From Loigolactobacillus rennini DSM 20253 (GTDB lineage Bacteria; Bacillota; Bacilli; Lactobacillales; Lactobacillaceae): 64,000 nucleotides of DNA. The notes beneath the pieces are model-generated. The model had not been told where the DNA came from. It saw only the letters and a list, made by a program, of their open reading frames with translations, and made no database searches. Positions 44,077 to 54,856 of the stretch are shown one piece after another (within the stretch, counting starts at the first letter, position 1; the number at the start of each line of letters is the position of its first letter). The DNA is taken from contig NZ_AYYI01000021.1 in assembly GCF_001436505.1 (NCBI RefSeq), positions 1-64,000 of the forward strand, given 5' to 3'. A program made the position numbers and the translations under genes.

Positions 44077-45429
44077 ATGAAAGTTATCGTAGTTGGTTCA
44101 TCACACGGTGGTTATGAAGCAGTCCGTGAAATTTTGGCGGACAATCCAGACACTGAAATTCAATGGTACGAAAAAGGTGACTTCTTATCGTTCCTTTCTT
44201 GCGGTATGCAGCTGTACCTTGAAGGCGTTGTCAAAGATGTTAACTCAGTGAGCTACGCAACTCCCGAAAAAATGCGGGCAAAAGGTGTTGCCGTTTATAC
44301 ACGTGAAGAAATCACGGCAATCGATCCTAAAGCACATACCGTTCACGTTCAAAATCACAATAATGACAGCGAACGGGACGAAAAATATGATAAATTAATT
44401 CTCAGTCCAGGTGCCGTACCAGCCATGTTACCAATGCCTGGTAAAGAACTGGCTAACATCTACGCGATGCGTGGTCGTGACTGGGCCATTAAATTAAAGG
44501 CTAAAACAGTTGACCCTAACGTAAAAAACGTTGTGGTAATCGGCTCTGGCTATATTGGCATCGAAGCTGCAGAAGTCTTTGCTAAGGCTGGTAAACATGT
44601 GACCATCATTGATTTACTACCACGCTTACTAAGCTTATATCTAGATACTGAATTTACTGATGTCTTGACTAAAGAAATGGCTGCCCATAATATTTATCCT
44701 GCAGCAGGCCAGTCTGTTCAACGCTTTAATGGTAAAGATGGCAAAGTAACAGAAGTTGTTACGGACCAGGCTGCTTATCCAGCTGACCTTGTGGTTGAAG
44801 CTGCTGGTATCAAACCAAATACCGCTTGGTTAAAAGACGTCATTGACTTAGACGACAAAGGCCTCATCAAAACAGATGAATACATGCGGACTAGTCAGCC
44901 AGACATTTTCGCAGTTGGTGACGCAACCTTAGTTCGCTTTGCGCCAACAGGTGGCACATCCCGGATCGCCTTAGCAACGAACGCACGGCGCCAAGGTCGC
45001 TTTGCTGCTAAGAACTTAGTTGAAGCGAAGTATCCAGTACCAGCCGTTTCTGGTTCTTCTGCGCTATCTGTCTTCGACTACAAATTCGCTTCTACAGGGA
45101 TCAAACAAGGCACTGCCCACAATTTTGACGTCAGCACAAAATCTGTTTTCGTCACGGACACTTACCGGCCACCATTTGTTCCTGAAAAAGCGCACAACGC
45201 TAAAGTCATGTTTAAATTGACTTACGACCCGAAAACTGGTCGGGTTTTAGGTGCACAAATCATGTCAACTGAAGACGTCACAGCTAACATCAATGCCATT
45301 TCCTTAGCTATTCAAGGTAAAATGACCATTGACGACCTTGCTTATGCAGACTTCTTCTTCCAACCTGGTTTTGACCGGCCTTGGAACATCATCAACGTTG
45401 CGGCACAAAAAGCACAGCGTGCTGAATAA
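44077..45429 (+). CDS. npr: NADH peroxidase
   Basis: A 450-residue FAD-dependent peroxidase that reduces H2O2 to water with NADH. The FAD motif and active-site His10 are in [11 protein letters not shown], the redox Cys42 (sulfenic acid) is in SFLSCGMQ, and the NAD motif is [14 protein letters not shown] near 150. The C-terminal [16 protein letters not shown] matches enterococcal Npr closely. H2O-forming NADH oxidases share the fold, so activity should be tested, but overall resemblance to Npr is strong. TAGGAGG precedes the ATG. It would remove peroxide from GlpO. Confidence 0.9.
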   Translation: MKVIVVGSSHGGYEAVREILADNPDTEIQWYEKGDFLSFLSCGMQLYLEGVVKDVNSVSYATPEKMRAKGVAVYTREEITAIDPKAHTVHVQNHNNDSERDEKYDKLILSPGAVPAMLPMPGKELANIYAMRGRDWAIKLKAKTVDPNVKNVVVIGSGYIGIEAAEVFAKAGKHVTIIDLLPRLLSLYLDTEFTDVLTKEMAAHNIYPAAGQSVQRFNGKDGKVTEVVTDQAAYPADLVVEAAGIKPNTAWLKDVIDLDDKGLIKTDEYMRTSQPDIFAVGDATLVRFAPTGGTSRIALATNARRQGRFAAKNLVEAKYPVPAVSGSSALSVFDYKFASTGIKQGTAHNFDVSTKSVFVTDTYRPPFVPEKAHNAKVMFKLTYDPKTGRVLGAQIMSTEDVTANINAISLAIQGKMTIDDLAYADFFFQPGFDRPWNIINVAAQKAQRAE

Positions 45430-45437
45430 TAACATTT

Positions 45438-45498
45438 AAAAAGTAGCTTTAATTGCGCTGATCACCTTATTTCAGCAGCGATTAAGGCTGCTTTTTTT
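45438..45498 (+). terminator. intrinsic terminator of npr
   Basis: AAAAAGTAGC-TTAAT-GCGCTG pairs with CAGC-GATTAA-GGCTGCTTTTT with small mismatches, ending in TTTTTTT. Confidence 0.75.
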
Positions 45499-45615
45499 GT
45501 GACTCGCGTTTGTGAACTTCATATGGTACTTTTAGGGATAAAGCTTTTCAAGTGAATAGTAAAAGCTGTAGAATGGTAACAAGAGCAAAAACAAATCGCT
45601 GGGGGGAATTTTACC

Positions 45616-46494
45616 GTGAGTATTGAAAAATCCTTAGATTATCAAAAACGGTTCTTTACCAATTTTGCAGCAGCGTGGCGTGATCATTCAGACCTTGATC
45701 TTTATCGGGGAATTGATGCAACCGCTGATGCATTACGGCTCGACTTATCTGAAGTTCCAGGCTACATTTTAGCCTATGACAAACAAGCACAAGCTGAGTT
45801 ACGTGCCTATTTACAAAAGGGGCTCATTCAGTGGTTACAAACTTACATTCCATTTTTCGAAATTAGTTCTGATGGCGTCGTGATGTTTGGTGATTGGTAC
45901 CACCGGCGGCAATTCGGGGTACTTGACGTTTGGACGCGGCAAATCATGCAGTACGCTGATGAAGAACGGCAAATTTTACCTGATTTAGAAAATTACGCGG
46001 CCGATCCCGAAAATTATTTAAAGAAACGGCTAGCCAGTTTGCACGATGATATTTTTGCTGATGCAGACCACCTGCAAAGCCAGTTGGAAAAAGCACAGCA
46101 CCAAGAAGCAGAACAACCAGAGGCCCCGACGCGTAGCAGTCGTGACCGGAATAGCAGTGGTGGTTTTAAAGGTTTGATGAAAAATTTAATCGACCAACCA
46201 GATAGCCAGACAGCGGAAAAACCGCAAACACCAGAAAATGGTACCATCGCTAACTTACAAGCACAATTAAAAACTGAACGTGCCGCGGCTCAAGCACGTT
46301 ACGATGAAGAAAAACGGCAATTACAGGTTAAAGCTGCTGTGACAAACTATGAATACCAAGCCATCATGAGCCAATACAGCTCAGTAACACAATTTGAAAA
46401 TTCATTGCAACACATTGCAGATAGCTACATGGCAAGCCTTGAAGCGGGCCCACAATTAGCAGCACAAAAAGGGAGTGATGATGATAATGCTTAA
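45616..46494 (+). CDS. hypothetical protein with coiled-coil C-terminus (first gene of an unknown pair)
   Basis: The GTG at 45616 follows GGGGGGAA. The 292-residue protein is cytosolic by sequence: a helical, aromatic-rich N-terminal part (~1-140; QKRFFTNFAAAWRDHSDLDLYRGID), a ~70-residue polar and proline-rich linker (~155-215) and a C-terminal coiled coil (~218-275; LQAQLKTERAAAQARYDEEKRQLQVKAAV). No signal peptide or membrane helix. It overlaps the next gene's start by 14 bases, so the two products probably work together. I recognise no family. Confidence 0.75.
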   Translation: MSIEKSLDYQKRFFTNFAAAWRDHSDLDLYRGIDATADALRLDLSEVPGYILAYDKQAQAELRAYLQKGLIQWLQTYIPFFEISSDGVVMFGDWYHRRQFGVLDVWTRQIMQYADEERQILPDLENYAADPENYLKKRLASLHDDIFADADHLQSQLEKAQHQEAEQPEAPTRSSRDRNSSGGFKGLMKNLIDQPDSQTAEKPQTPENGTIANLQAQLKTERAAAQARYDEEKRQLQVKAAVTNYEYQAIMSQYSSVTQFENSLQHIADSYMASLEAGPQLAAQKGSDDDNA

Positions 46495-47548
46495 TTTTAA
46501 ACAGCCAAAATTGCGTGACATCATCAAAGCACCAGCCGCAATTGCTAAAACAAGGAAAGCATTAATTCAACTGTACCGTCAAAAGCGGCAATTACTGACC
46601 GATGATCCCCACTGGGCGCATAATGACGCCGCATTAGCTGAATTTGGTGCAAGCTACACACGCCTATTCATGGACAAATTGTGGGAAAGTTTCAATGAAG
46701 CTGAGACCATTGGCGATTCTGAATTATTAGCGCATTTATGGCTACAAGTGACGCAACAAGAACATGGCACAGCAATTCACGTTAACTACGCGGACGATCA
46801 AGGGGCTAATCACCTATTATTTACCATTGACCAAGCTATGCAGACAAACGCCCACCTGACGGCCCATCATTTACCGCAATTAGCAGATCTTAACGCTGAA
46901 AAGCCACATTACTTATTAACCGATCAGATGTTTCCTGCTTTGCTGAAAATGATTAATTTGCTTTATGAAGCTGATCTACGATTTTTATCACCACAAGAAA
47001 CGATCTTGCAACCAGTTAATGGTTTGCATTTCAACATTCAATTTCCTGAAACCAAAACCATGACTTCCACGTTAAAGGTCAGCAATAATGTGGCTACCCC
47101 GGTAAAAATTAACTTGGAAATCAACCACTATGCCGTACGCCACTATCAAGTTACCGATGAATCCGATAACGACGTGACAGATCTGGGTAAAACCAATTTA
47201 TCTAGCCAAGGCACATTTAGCTGGCAAGCCAAACACTTACCAGAGTTAACCAACCAGACGTTAACGTTAACGGTTGAAGCTGTCGCCATCGATGCCCTGC
47301 CTTGTCTCGATGATTTATTTGTTCTGGCTTCTAGCCACAATATTTTAATGCGAGCAGGCAAGGATAGCGGACATTATCAATTAGAATTACCGAACAAACA
47401 AGCCTTGGGGCTCGATGTTGATTCTGTTGCCGAAACGCTGACACTGCAGTATCCAGACGAAAACACACAAATTTATGAACTTTGTAAAACTTATCCATTT
47501 TTGGGTCAGTGGCTTGAAAAAACCTTGGCAACAGCAAGTAAAAAGTAA
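46481..47548 (+). CDS. hypothetical protein (second gene of an unknown pair)
   Basis: About 355 residues, cytosolic by sequence. The N-terminal half is helical (KAPAAIAKTRKALIQLYRQKRQLLTDD; LFMDKLWESFNEAETIGDSELLAHLW), and the second half is rich in beta strands (ETKTMTSTLKVSNNVATPVKINLEINHYAV), like an immunoglobulin-type sandwich. The start lies inside the upstream gene: GGGAG is 5 bases before ATG 46481, with another ATG at 46487. A terminator follows. No family recognised; the coupling to the upstream gene suggests a complex. Confidence 0.75.
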   Translation: MIMLNFKQPKLRDIIKAPAAIAKTRKALIQLYRQKRQLLTDDPHWAHNDAALAEFGASYTRLFMDKLWESFNEAETIGDSELLAHLWLQVTQQEHGTAIHVNYADDQGANHLLFTIDQAMQTNAHLTAHHLPQLADLNAEKPHYLLTDQMFPALLKMINLLYEADLRFLSPQETILQPVNGLHFNIQFPETKTMTSTLKVSNNVATPVKINLEINHYAVRHYQVTDESDNDVTDLGKTNLSSQGTFSWQAKHLPELTNQTLTLTVEAVAIDALPCLDDLFVLASSHNILMRAGKDSGHYQLELPNKQALGLDVDSVAETLTLQYPDENTQIYELCKTYPFLGQWLEKTLATASKK

Positions 47549-47561
47549 CTCAATTTAAACT

Positions 47562-47609
47562 AAAAAGGCGCAGCGGACTATATTGCATGGTTCGCTGCGC
47601 CTTTTTTTA
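47562..47609 (+). terminator. intrinsic terminator of the unknown pair
   Basis: AAAAAGGCGCAGCG pairs with CGCTGCGCCTTTTT, followed by TTT; a strong, perfect stem. Confidence 0.9.
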
Positions 47610-47718
47610 TAATAAAGCATTCTGTTGCAGGTAGCTATTGTCGCCCAGCCCCTACCTTTTAATGCTGAACGTTACCATTAAACGTGACTGAGAAGACAGC
47701 TTCTTCCGTCACTCTTTT

Positions 47719-48708
47719 TTAATCGTTATAGCCTTGTGGGTGCTTTTGTTTCCACGCCCAGGCAGTTTTAATAATGTCTTCTACGTTATCATATTGGGGT
47801 TGCCAACCTAATTTTTCTCTGGCTTGGTGGCTATCTGCGACTAATGAATCGGGATCTCCGCCACGCCGCGGAGCAATTTTAGCCGGAATTGGTTTGCCTG
47901 TAACTTTGCGTGCTGCTTCCAACATTTGTTTATTGGAAAAGCCGGTAGATGAGCCTAAGTTAAAGGCCCGGCTAGGATGACCAGCTTTTAAGTATTTCAG
48001 CGCTAAAATGTGGGCATCCGCTAAATCTAGTACGTGGACATAATCACGAACATTGGTGCCGTCAGGGGTGTTATAATCATCGCCAAAAATCTGCAACTGT
48101 GCCCGTTGCCCGGCAGCAACTTGTAAAATAATCGGAATTAAATGTGTTTCTGGCCGGTGATCTTCACCAATACTGCCATCAGCTTTTGCCCCTGCAGCGT
48201 TGAAGTACCGCAGTGCAACAAACTTAATGCCATAAGCTTTATCAGCCCAGTGAATCATTTTCTCCATACTGAGCTTACTTTCACCATATGGGTTAATCGG
48301 TACTTGCGGATCATTTTCCGTAATCAACTCACTTTGCGGCTGACCATAAGTTGCAGCGGTAGATGAAAAGACCATGTACTTAACGCCTTGTTCTTTCATA
48401 ACTTCTAACAAGACAATCATGCCATAAATATTGTTGTCAAAATACTTCAGCGGGTCCGTCATTGACTCTCCTACCAAGGAAAACGCATCTAAATGAATCA
48501 CACCCGTAATTTTTTCTTGTTCAAACACATTGGTCAAAAATGCTTTGTCCCGCGTATCACCTTGATAAAAACGGGCTTTTTTGTTAATGGCAGCTAAATG
48601 TCCTGTCGATAAATTATCTACCACCACAACGTCTTGCCCTTTTTCAATTAAACGATCAACCATGTGGGAACCGATGTAGCCAGCACCACCTGCGACTAAA
48701 ATTGCCAT
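47719..48708 (-). CDS. galE: UDP-glucose 4-epimerase
   Basis: A 329-residue extended SDR enzyme. The NAD-binding GGAGYIGSH is at 6-14, catalytic Ser/Thr lies in FSSTAATYG, and Tyr-x3-Lys in YGESK. It interconverts UDP-glucose and UDP-galactose for galactose use and wall polysaccharides. AGGAGGG precedes the ATG. It stands alone here, away from any galK/galT. Confidence 0.94.
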   Translation of the reverse strand: MAILVAGGAGYIGSHMVDRLIEKGQDVVVVDNLSTGHLAAINKKARFYQGDTRDKAFLTNVFEQEKITGVIHLDAFSLVGESMTDPLKYFDNNIYGMIVLLEVMKEQGVKYMVFSSTAATYGQPQSELITENDPQVPINPYGESKLSMEKMIHWADKAYGIKFVALRYFNAAGAKADGSIGEDHRPETHLIPIILQVAAGQRAQLQIFGDDYNTPDGTNVRDYVHVLDLADAHILALKYLKAGHPSRAFNLGSSTGFSNKQMLEAARKVTGKPIPAKIAPRRGGDPDSLVADSHQAREKLGWQPQYDNVEDIIKTAWAWKQKHPQGYND

Positions 48709-48966
48709 AATTACCCTCCTGCTTCTTAAGACTTATCAAATTAATTGTAGCACATAATGCTTTCCGGTTTTATGGCAACAAAACAGGATCAACGACATTT
48801 AATATACAAAATTTATTTTTCACAAAACGAAGCTAAAATAACACGTGTCATTGTGGTAAGCTAGTTTCAAATCGTGTAACAGCACACATTCTTTTCAGGA
48901 CAAAATTTTTATCAAAAAATCAGTTCACAATCACCCTAAAATCGGTTATCCTATGCATAGCTGTTA

Positions 48967-48980
48967 TGTAAGCGATTTCT
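48967..48980 (+). promoter_or_regulatory. cre site upstream of glpK
   Basis: TGTAAGCGATTTCT agrees with the CcpA consensus at 13 of 14 positions, 22 bases before the glpK start. Confidence 0.65.
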
Positions 48981-48995
48981 ATTTAAGGAGGATGA

Positions 48996-50513
<1,518 letters not shown>

Positions 50514-50549
50514 CGTCGCTGCGCTCACAGCGCATGAGGAGGAATGACC

Positions 50550-52373
50550 ATGACCTTTTCAGCAACAACCCGCGCGCAAAACATCGCACGCTTAAAGACA
50601 GAACCATTAGACCTTTTAATTATTGGCGGCGGCATTACCGGTGCCGGTGTTGCCATTCAAACTAGTAAAATGGGGATTAAAACCGGCTTAATTGAGATGC
50701 AAGACTTTGCTGGCGGTACTTCTTCGCGTTCTACTAAATTAGTTCACGGTGGCATTCGTTATTTAAAAACATTTGATGTTGAAGTGGTGTCCGATACGGT
50801 TAAAGAGCGTGCAGTAGTCCAACAAATTGCACCACACATTCCCCGGCCAGCACCCATGTTATTGCCAATTTACGATGAACCAGGTGCTACTTTTACCCGC
50901 TTTTCTGTTAAAGTTGCCATGGATTTATATGACAAACTAGCAAATGTCACAGATCCGCGCTACGTTAATTATCTGTTATCTAAAGAGGAAGTGCGCAAAC
51001 GCGAGCCACTTTTAAATCCAGAAAATTTAGTCGGCGGTGGCGTCTACCTAGATTTTGTCAACAATGATGCCCGGTTGGTCATCGAAAACATCAAACGCGC
51101 ACACGAAAACGGTGGTATTATGGCAAGCCGGATTCAAGCGTTACAACTGCTGCACGGTGAAAATGGCCGGTTAAATGGCGTTCATGTTAAAGATAGATTA
51201 AGCAGCGCAGAGTTCGACATTCACGCTAAACTAATTTTGAATACCAGTGGCCCTTGGTCAGATCTTGTTCGGCAACTGGATCCAAAAAATACGGCCAAAC
51301 CACAGATGCGGCCAACTAAAGGTGTTCATTTGGTGGTGCCATCAGACCGACTGCCAGTACCACAACCGACTTATTTTGATACAGGTATGCACGACGGTCG
51401 GATGACTTTCGTGGTTCCTCGGGGTGATAAAACTTACTTTGGTACCACGGACACTGACTACCAAGGTGACTTCAGCCATCCAACTGTCGAACAGGCGGAC
51501 GTGGATTACCTATTAAAAATTATTAACCACCATTACCCACAAGCACAGCTCACCCTAAATGATATTGAAGCAAGTTGGGCTAGTTTGCGGCCGCTAATCG
51601 CTGCAAATGGTAGTTCAGACTATAATGGTGGCCAACCTAGCAAACTATCTGACCAGAGTTTCAAGTCACTAATTGATGTGGTTCAACGCTATGAAAATCA
51701 GCAGGCTAGCCGCAATGATGTTGAGCAAGTGGTTAACCATTTAGAAAAAGCACTAAACGAAACTAGTACCAACCCATCATCTGTTTCTCGTGGCAGTGAT
51801 TTATCCGTCACATCTGATGGTTTGCTCACCTTAGCTGGTGGTAAAATTACCGATTATCGTAAAATGGCTGCCGGTGCTGTCGCATTAATTCGTGATTTAC
51901 TGGCAAAACAATTTAATTTGCAATTTGCACCCATCAATTCTAAACAATTAACAGTATCCGGTGGTGATTTAGACCCTGCACAAGTACCAGAAGAAATCGC
52001 GGCGCTAGCACAAATTGGTGTTGCCAAAGGCTTACCCCAAAAAGAAGCCGAAAAACTAGCTAATTTATACGGGACAAATGCCAAAATCATCTTCAATCAA
52101 AACTTAGTGCCATTGCCGGGATTAAGTTTGGCCGAAACATTGAGCTTGCATTATGCCTTAACAGAAGAAATGGTGTTGTCCCCGGTAGACTACTTTTTAC
52201 GTCGAACCAATCATTTATTATTCCAGCGTGAAAGCTTAGACGCCCTTAAAGCCCCTGTTTTAACCGCCATGGCAGCGGCATTAAATTGGGATGAAACTGA
52301 AAAACAACGGCAAGCACAACAATTAGATCAAGTGATTGCTGAATCTGATTTAACCGCATTAAAGCATAACTAA
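50550..52373 (+). CDS. glpO: alpha-glycerophosphate oxidase
   Basis: A 607-residue FAD enzyme that oxidises glycerol-3-phosphate to dihydroxyacetone phosphate with O2, releasing H2O2. The FAD motif (IIGGGITGAGVAIQ), GGTSSRSTKLVHGGIRYL and the ~50-residue insert seen in streptococcal/lactobacillar GlpO but not GlpD (QRYENQQASRNDVEQVVNHLEKAL, ~370-420) are present. ATG 50550 has AGGAGG 7 bases upstream; the ATG at 50544 touches that site. The peroxide formed fits the presence of npr and tpx in the window. Confidence 0.94.
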   Translation: MTFSATTRAQNIARLKTEPLDLLIIGGGITGAGVAIQTSKMGIKTGLIEMQDFAGGTSSRSTKLVHGGIRYLKTFDVEVVSDTVKERAVVQQIAPHIPRPAPMLLPIYDEPGATFTRFSVKVAMDLYDKLANVTDPRYVNYLLSKEEVRKREPLLNPENLVGGGVYLDFVNNDARLVIENIKRAHENGGIMASRIQALQLLHGENGRLNGVHVKDRLSSAEFDIHAKLILNTSGPWSDLVRQLDPKNTAKPQMRPTKGVHLVVPSDRLPVPQPTYFDTGMHDGRMTFVVPRGDKTYFGTTDTDYQGDFSHPTVEQADVDYLLKIINHHYPQAQLTLNDIEASWASLRPLIAANGSSDYNGGQPSKLSDQSFKSLIDVVQRYENQQASRNDVEQVVNHLEKALNETSTNPSSVSRGSDLSVTSDGLLTLAGGKITDYRKMAAGAVALIRDLLAKQFNLQFAPINSKQLTVSGGDLDPAQVPEEIAALAQIGVAKGLPQKEAEKLANLYGTNAKIIFNQNLVPLPGLSLAETLSLHYALTEEMVLSPVDYFLRRTNHLLFQRESLDALKAPVLTAMAAALNWDETEKQRQAQQLDQVIAESDLTALKHN

Positions 52374-52388
52374 AACGAGGTGACCAGA

Positions 52389-53108
52389 ATGAAAGATCCG
52401 CTATCATTACAATTATTAGGCGAATTTGTCGGCACAGCACTTCTTGTTCTACTTGGTGACGGTGTCGTCGCTGGTGTTAATTTAAACAAATCTAAAGCCC
52501 AAGGTGCTGGCTGGGTAGCCATCACCATTGGTTGGGGAATTGCCGTTACTTTAGGCGTTTATGCCTCTGCTTTCCTTAGTCCAGGACATTTAAATCCAGC
52601 AGTTTCATTAGGCATGGCAGTCGCCGGTAAATTTCCTTGGGCATACGTTCTGCCATATTCCATTGTTCAAATCGCCGGTGGTTTTGTTGGTGCGGCGTTA
52701 GTTTGGTTACATTATGGCCCACACTGGCGGGTAACTGACGATCAAGAGGCCATCTTGAGTACTTTTGCCACAGTTCCGGCAATCCGTAGTTACGCCGCAA
52801 ACTTTATTAGTGAATTAATCGGTACGATGGTGCTGCTTTTCAGTCTGCTCACCTTTACTCGGGGAGATTTCACCGCTGGCTTAAACCCATTAGTCGTCGG
52901 TGTCTTGATTCTTGCGATTGGGTTATCTTTAGGTGGCCCCACCGGATATGCGATTAACCCTGCCCGGGATCTTGGTCCGCGAATGACCCACGCAATTTTC
53001 CCAATTGCTAATAAAGGCAGTTCAGATTGGGCTTACAGCTGGGTACCCGTTGTCGCTCCAATGGTCGGCGGTGGCTTAGGCGCTTGGTTATTCACGTTGA
53101 TTCCTTAA
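52389..53108 (+). CDS. glpF: glycerol facilitator (aquaporin family)
   Basis: A 239-residue aquaglyceroporin with six helices and both NPA boxes (HLNPAVSLGMA near 65; YAINPARDLGPR near 195); the second carries the Asp typical of glycerol channels. ATG 52389 has GAGGTG 6 bases upstream; the GTG at 52380 lies inside that site. It is the last gene of the glp operon and supplies glycerol to GlpK. Confidence 0.95.
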   Translation: MKDPLSLQLLGEFVGTALLVLLGDGVVAGVNLNKSKAQGAGWVAITIGWGIAVTLGVYASAFLSPGHLNPAVSLGMAVAGKFPWAYVLPYSIVQIAGGFVGAALVWLHYGPHWRVTDDQEAILSTFATVPAIRSYAANFISELIGTMVLLFSLLTFTRGDFTAGLNPLVVGVLILAIGLSLGGPTGYAINPARDLGPRMTHAIFPIANKGSSDWAYSWVPVVAPMVGGGLGAWLFTLIP

Positions 53109-53119
53109 ATTTTAACCGC

Positions 53120-53160
53120 AAAAACACTAAGTGGTACTAGTTATCACTTAGTGTTTTTTT
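53120..53160 (+). terminator. intrinsic terminator of the glp operon
   Basis: AAAAACACTAAGTG pairs perfectly with CACTTAGTGTTTTT, followed by further T residues. Confidence 0.9.
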
Positions 53161-53239
53161 ATGAAAAATTAATTTATGCAGACACACTTACGCGCACAAC
53201 GGCTTTGGCGATCAAGGCTAAAAATGCCTTTTTAATCAC

Positions 53240-53268
53240 TTGGCAAGCGCTTTATTTTCTGTTATATT
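53240..53268 (+). promoter_or_regulatory. sigma-A promoter of the CDF transporter
   Basis: TTGGCA (53240-53245) and TATATT (53263-53268) are separated by exactly 17 bases. Transcription would start near 53275, where an in-frame ATG lies, which argues for the later TTG start of the gene. Confidence 0.6.
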
Positions 53269-53319
53269 AAACATATGAGCAATCATTCATATAATCTAAA
53301 TCAAGAGAGGGGTGAGCGT

Positions 53320-54198
53320 TTGACAAATAAAGAAAAACAAGCGCCATTTATTATTGGGATCAGCCTGAATATGATTTACATTATCGCAGAATTATCCTTT
53401 GGTTTTGCCACTGATTCAATGGCGCTAATTGCCGACGCCAGCCATAATTTCAGTGATGTTTTAGGACTTGCCGTTGCGTGGTTAGCCGTTTGGCTCAGTC
53501 AAAAGGCCCCAACTGCTAAACGCACGTATGGCTATAAAAGTGCGTCTATTTTAGCTGCTTTATTCAATGCGGTTTTCCTGTTAATCGCCATTGGTGGAAT
53601 CATCACCGAAGCTGTTCAACGGCTCTTTCAACCTACGACGCCACACGGCTGGACGGTGATCATCGTTGCAGCTATCGGTGTGGTCATCAACGGTTTTACG
53701 ACTGTTTTATTTGTTAAAGGCCAAAAGGATGACCTGAATGTTAAAGGCGCGTTCCTACACATGGCAGCTGATACCGGTGTTTCTATCGGTGTTGTCCTAG
53801 CTGGTGTGGTCATGCTCTTTACTAGCTGGACTTGGTTAGACCCGGTTGTCAGTATTTTAATCGCCATCATTATTTTAATTGGGACTTGGGAATTATTGCG
53901 TGATGCGATTAATTTATCCTTAAATGGGGTCCCAAATGATGTGGACATTGATGGCGTGACGCGTTGCATCACATCCCAACCATCGGTCTCCGAAATTCAC
54001 GACTTACATGTCTGGGCAATTGGAACCACTGATAATGCGCTCAGCGTCCACTTAGTTCGGAATACCGCTAAGGGTAACGATGGCTTTTTAAACAATTTAG
54101 ACCGGCAGTTACGCACCAACTATAATATCCAACACATCACCATCCAAATTGAATATGGCGACTGTTCGCAGTTTAACCATGTAGAAAACTCGATTTAA
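53320..54198 (+). CDS. cation diffusion facilitator (CDF, CzcD-like) transporter
   Basis: A six-helix heavy-metal/H+ antiporter that exports Zn2+, Co2+ or similar ions. Metal-site residues lie in IADASHNFSDVLGLAVAW (helix II) and HMAADTGVSIGVVLAG (helix V), with a C-terminal cytoplasmic domain containing HDLHVWAIG. TTG 53320 follows GAGAGGGGTG by a few bases; the ATG at 53275 has no ribosome binding site and coincides with the predicted transcript start. Length 292 aa from TTG. Confidence 0.9.
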   Translation: MTNKEKQAPFIIGISLNMIYIIAELSFGFATDSMALIADASHNFSDVLGLAVAWLAVWLSQKAPTAKRTYGYKSASILAALFNAVFLLIAIGGIITEAVQRLFQPTTPHGWTVIIVAAIGVVINGFTTVLFVKGQKDDLNVKGAFLHMAADTGVSIGVVLAGVVMLFTSWTWLDPVVSILIAIIILIGTWELLRDAINLSLNGVPNDVDIDGVTRCITSQPSVSEIHDLHVWAIGTTDNALSVHLVRNTAKGNDGFLNNLDRQLRTNYNIQHITIQIEYGDCSQFNHVENSI

Positions 54199-54255
54199 AC
54201 TTTCCCTTCATGGTAGAATAGCCTTACAACTTCTTTCATGGAAAAGGTGATCGCA

Positions 54256-54780
54256 ATGCAAACATTACAACGCTACGCATGGTTACGCGCTTTGATTTAT
54301 TTAGTGTTCGGAATCAGCATTTTCTTGTTTCCGCGAGCTATTTTTCAATTTAGTGTTTATTTAATTTCATTTTATTTGTTGATTTCCGGTGGCTTAAACT
54401 TAATCACTGCCTTTCGTCTTCGGCGGCAGAGTCCATTTTATACATCTGATTTAACTAGCGGTTTTTTCAAAATTGTCGCAGCATTATTTGTATTACTTTT
54501 TGCTCGGGGCATTGTTAGTATTTTACCGCTTTTCTTAGGCATGCTGCTTTTAGTTTATGGCGTCTTCAAATTCATCCAAACCCACAATCACCGTCAATTT
54601 GTTAACGTTGTCCCTTGGAGTGGCTTCATTTACAGCATTTTAATTATCATTGCTGGTCTTTTGTTATTATTTAACCCATTCCGCAGCGTTTTATTAGGTT
54701 TTCAAGTCTTCGGTGTCGTTTTAATTTTAATGAGTATTGGCGAAATCATCGATTGGTGGCAAATTCAGCATAATCGGTAA
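54256..54780 (+). CDS. DUF308 (HdeD-like) membrane protein
   Basis: A 174-residue protein with six short hydrophobic helices in three pairs, the DUF308/HdeD pattern (LISFYLLISGGLNLITAFRLRR; LGMLLLVYGVFKFIQT; VLILMSIGEIIDWW). The ATG at 54256 has AAAGGTG 6 bases upstream; the ATG at 54238 lacks a site. HdeD is an acid-stress membrane protein in E. coli; the role here is unknown. Confidence 0.85.
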   Translation: MQTLQRYAWLRALIYLVFGISIFLFPRAIFQFSVYLISFYLLISGGLNLITAFRLRRQSPFYTSDLTSGFFKIVAALFVLLFARGIVSILPLFLGMLLLVYGVFKFIQTHNHRQFVNVVPWSGFIYSILIIIAGLLLLFNPFRSVLLGFQVFGVVLILMSIGEIIDWWQIQHNR

Positions 54781-54796
54781 ATCAACACAAAAGTGA

Positions 54797-54846
54797 GCTT
54801 GATCAAACAGGAAACTGTCTGGTCAAGCGTGTTTTATATTATCCAG
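54797..54846. terminator. terminator between the DUF308 gene and glxK
   Basis: GCTTGATCA pairs with TGGTCAAGC around an inner ACAG-GAAA-CTGT stem, then GTGTTTTATATT. It lies between convergent genes and may act in both directions. Confidence 0.7.
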
Positions 54847-54856
54847 CTCAATGCAC

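Noticed and set aside
53241-53254. cre-like GGCAAGCGCTTTAT upstream of the CDF gene
   Set aside because: Only 11 of 14 positions fit and it is explained as part of the -35 region of the promoter.
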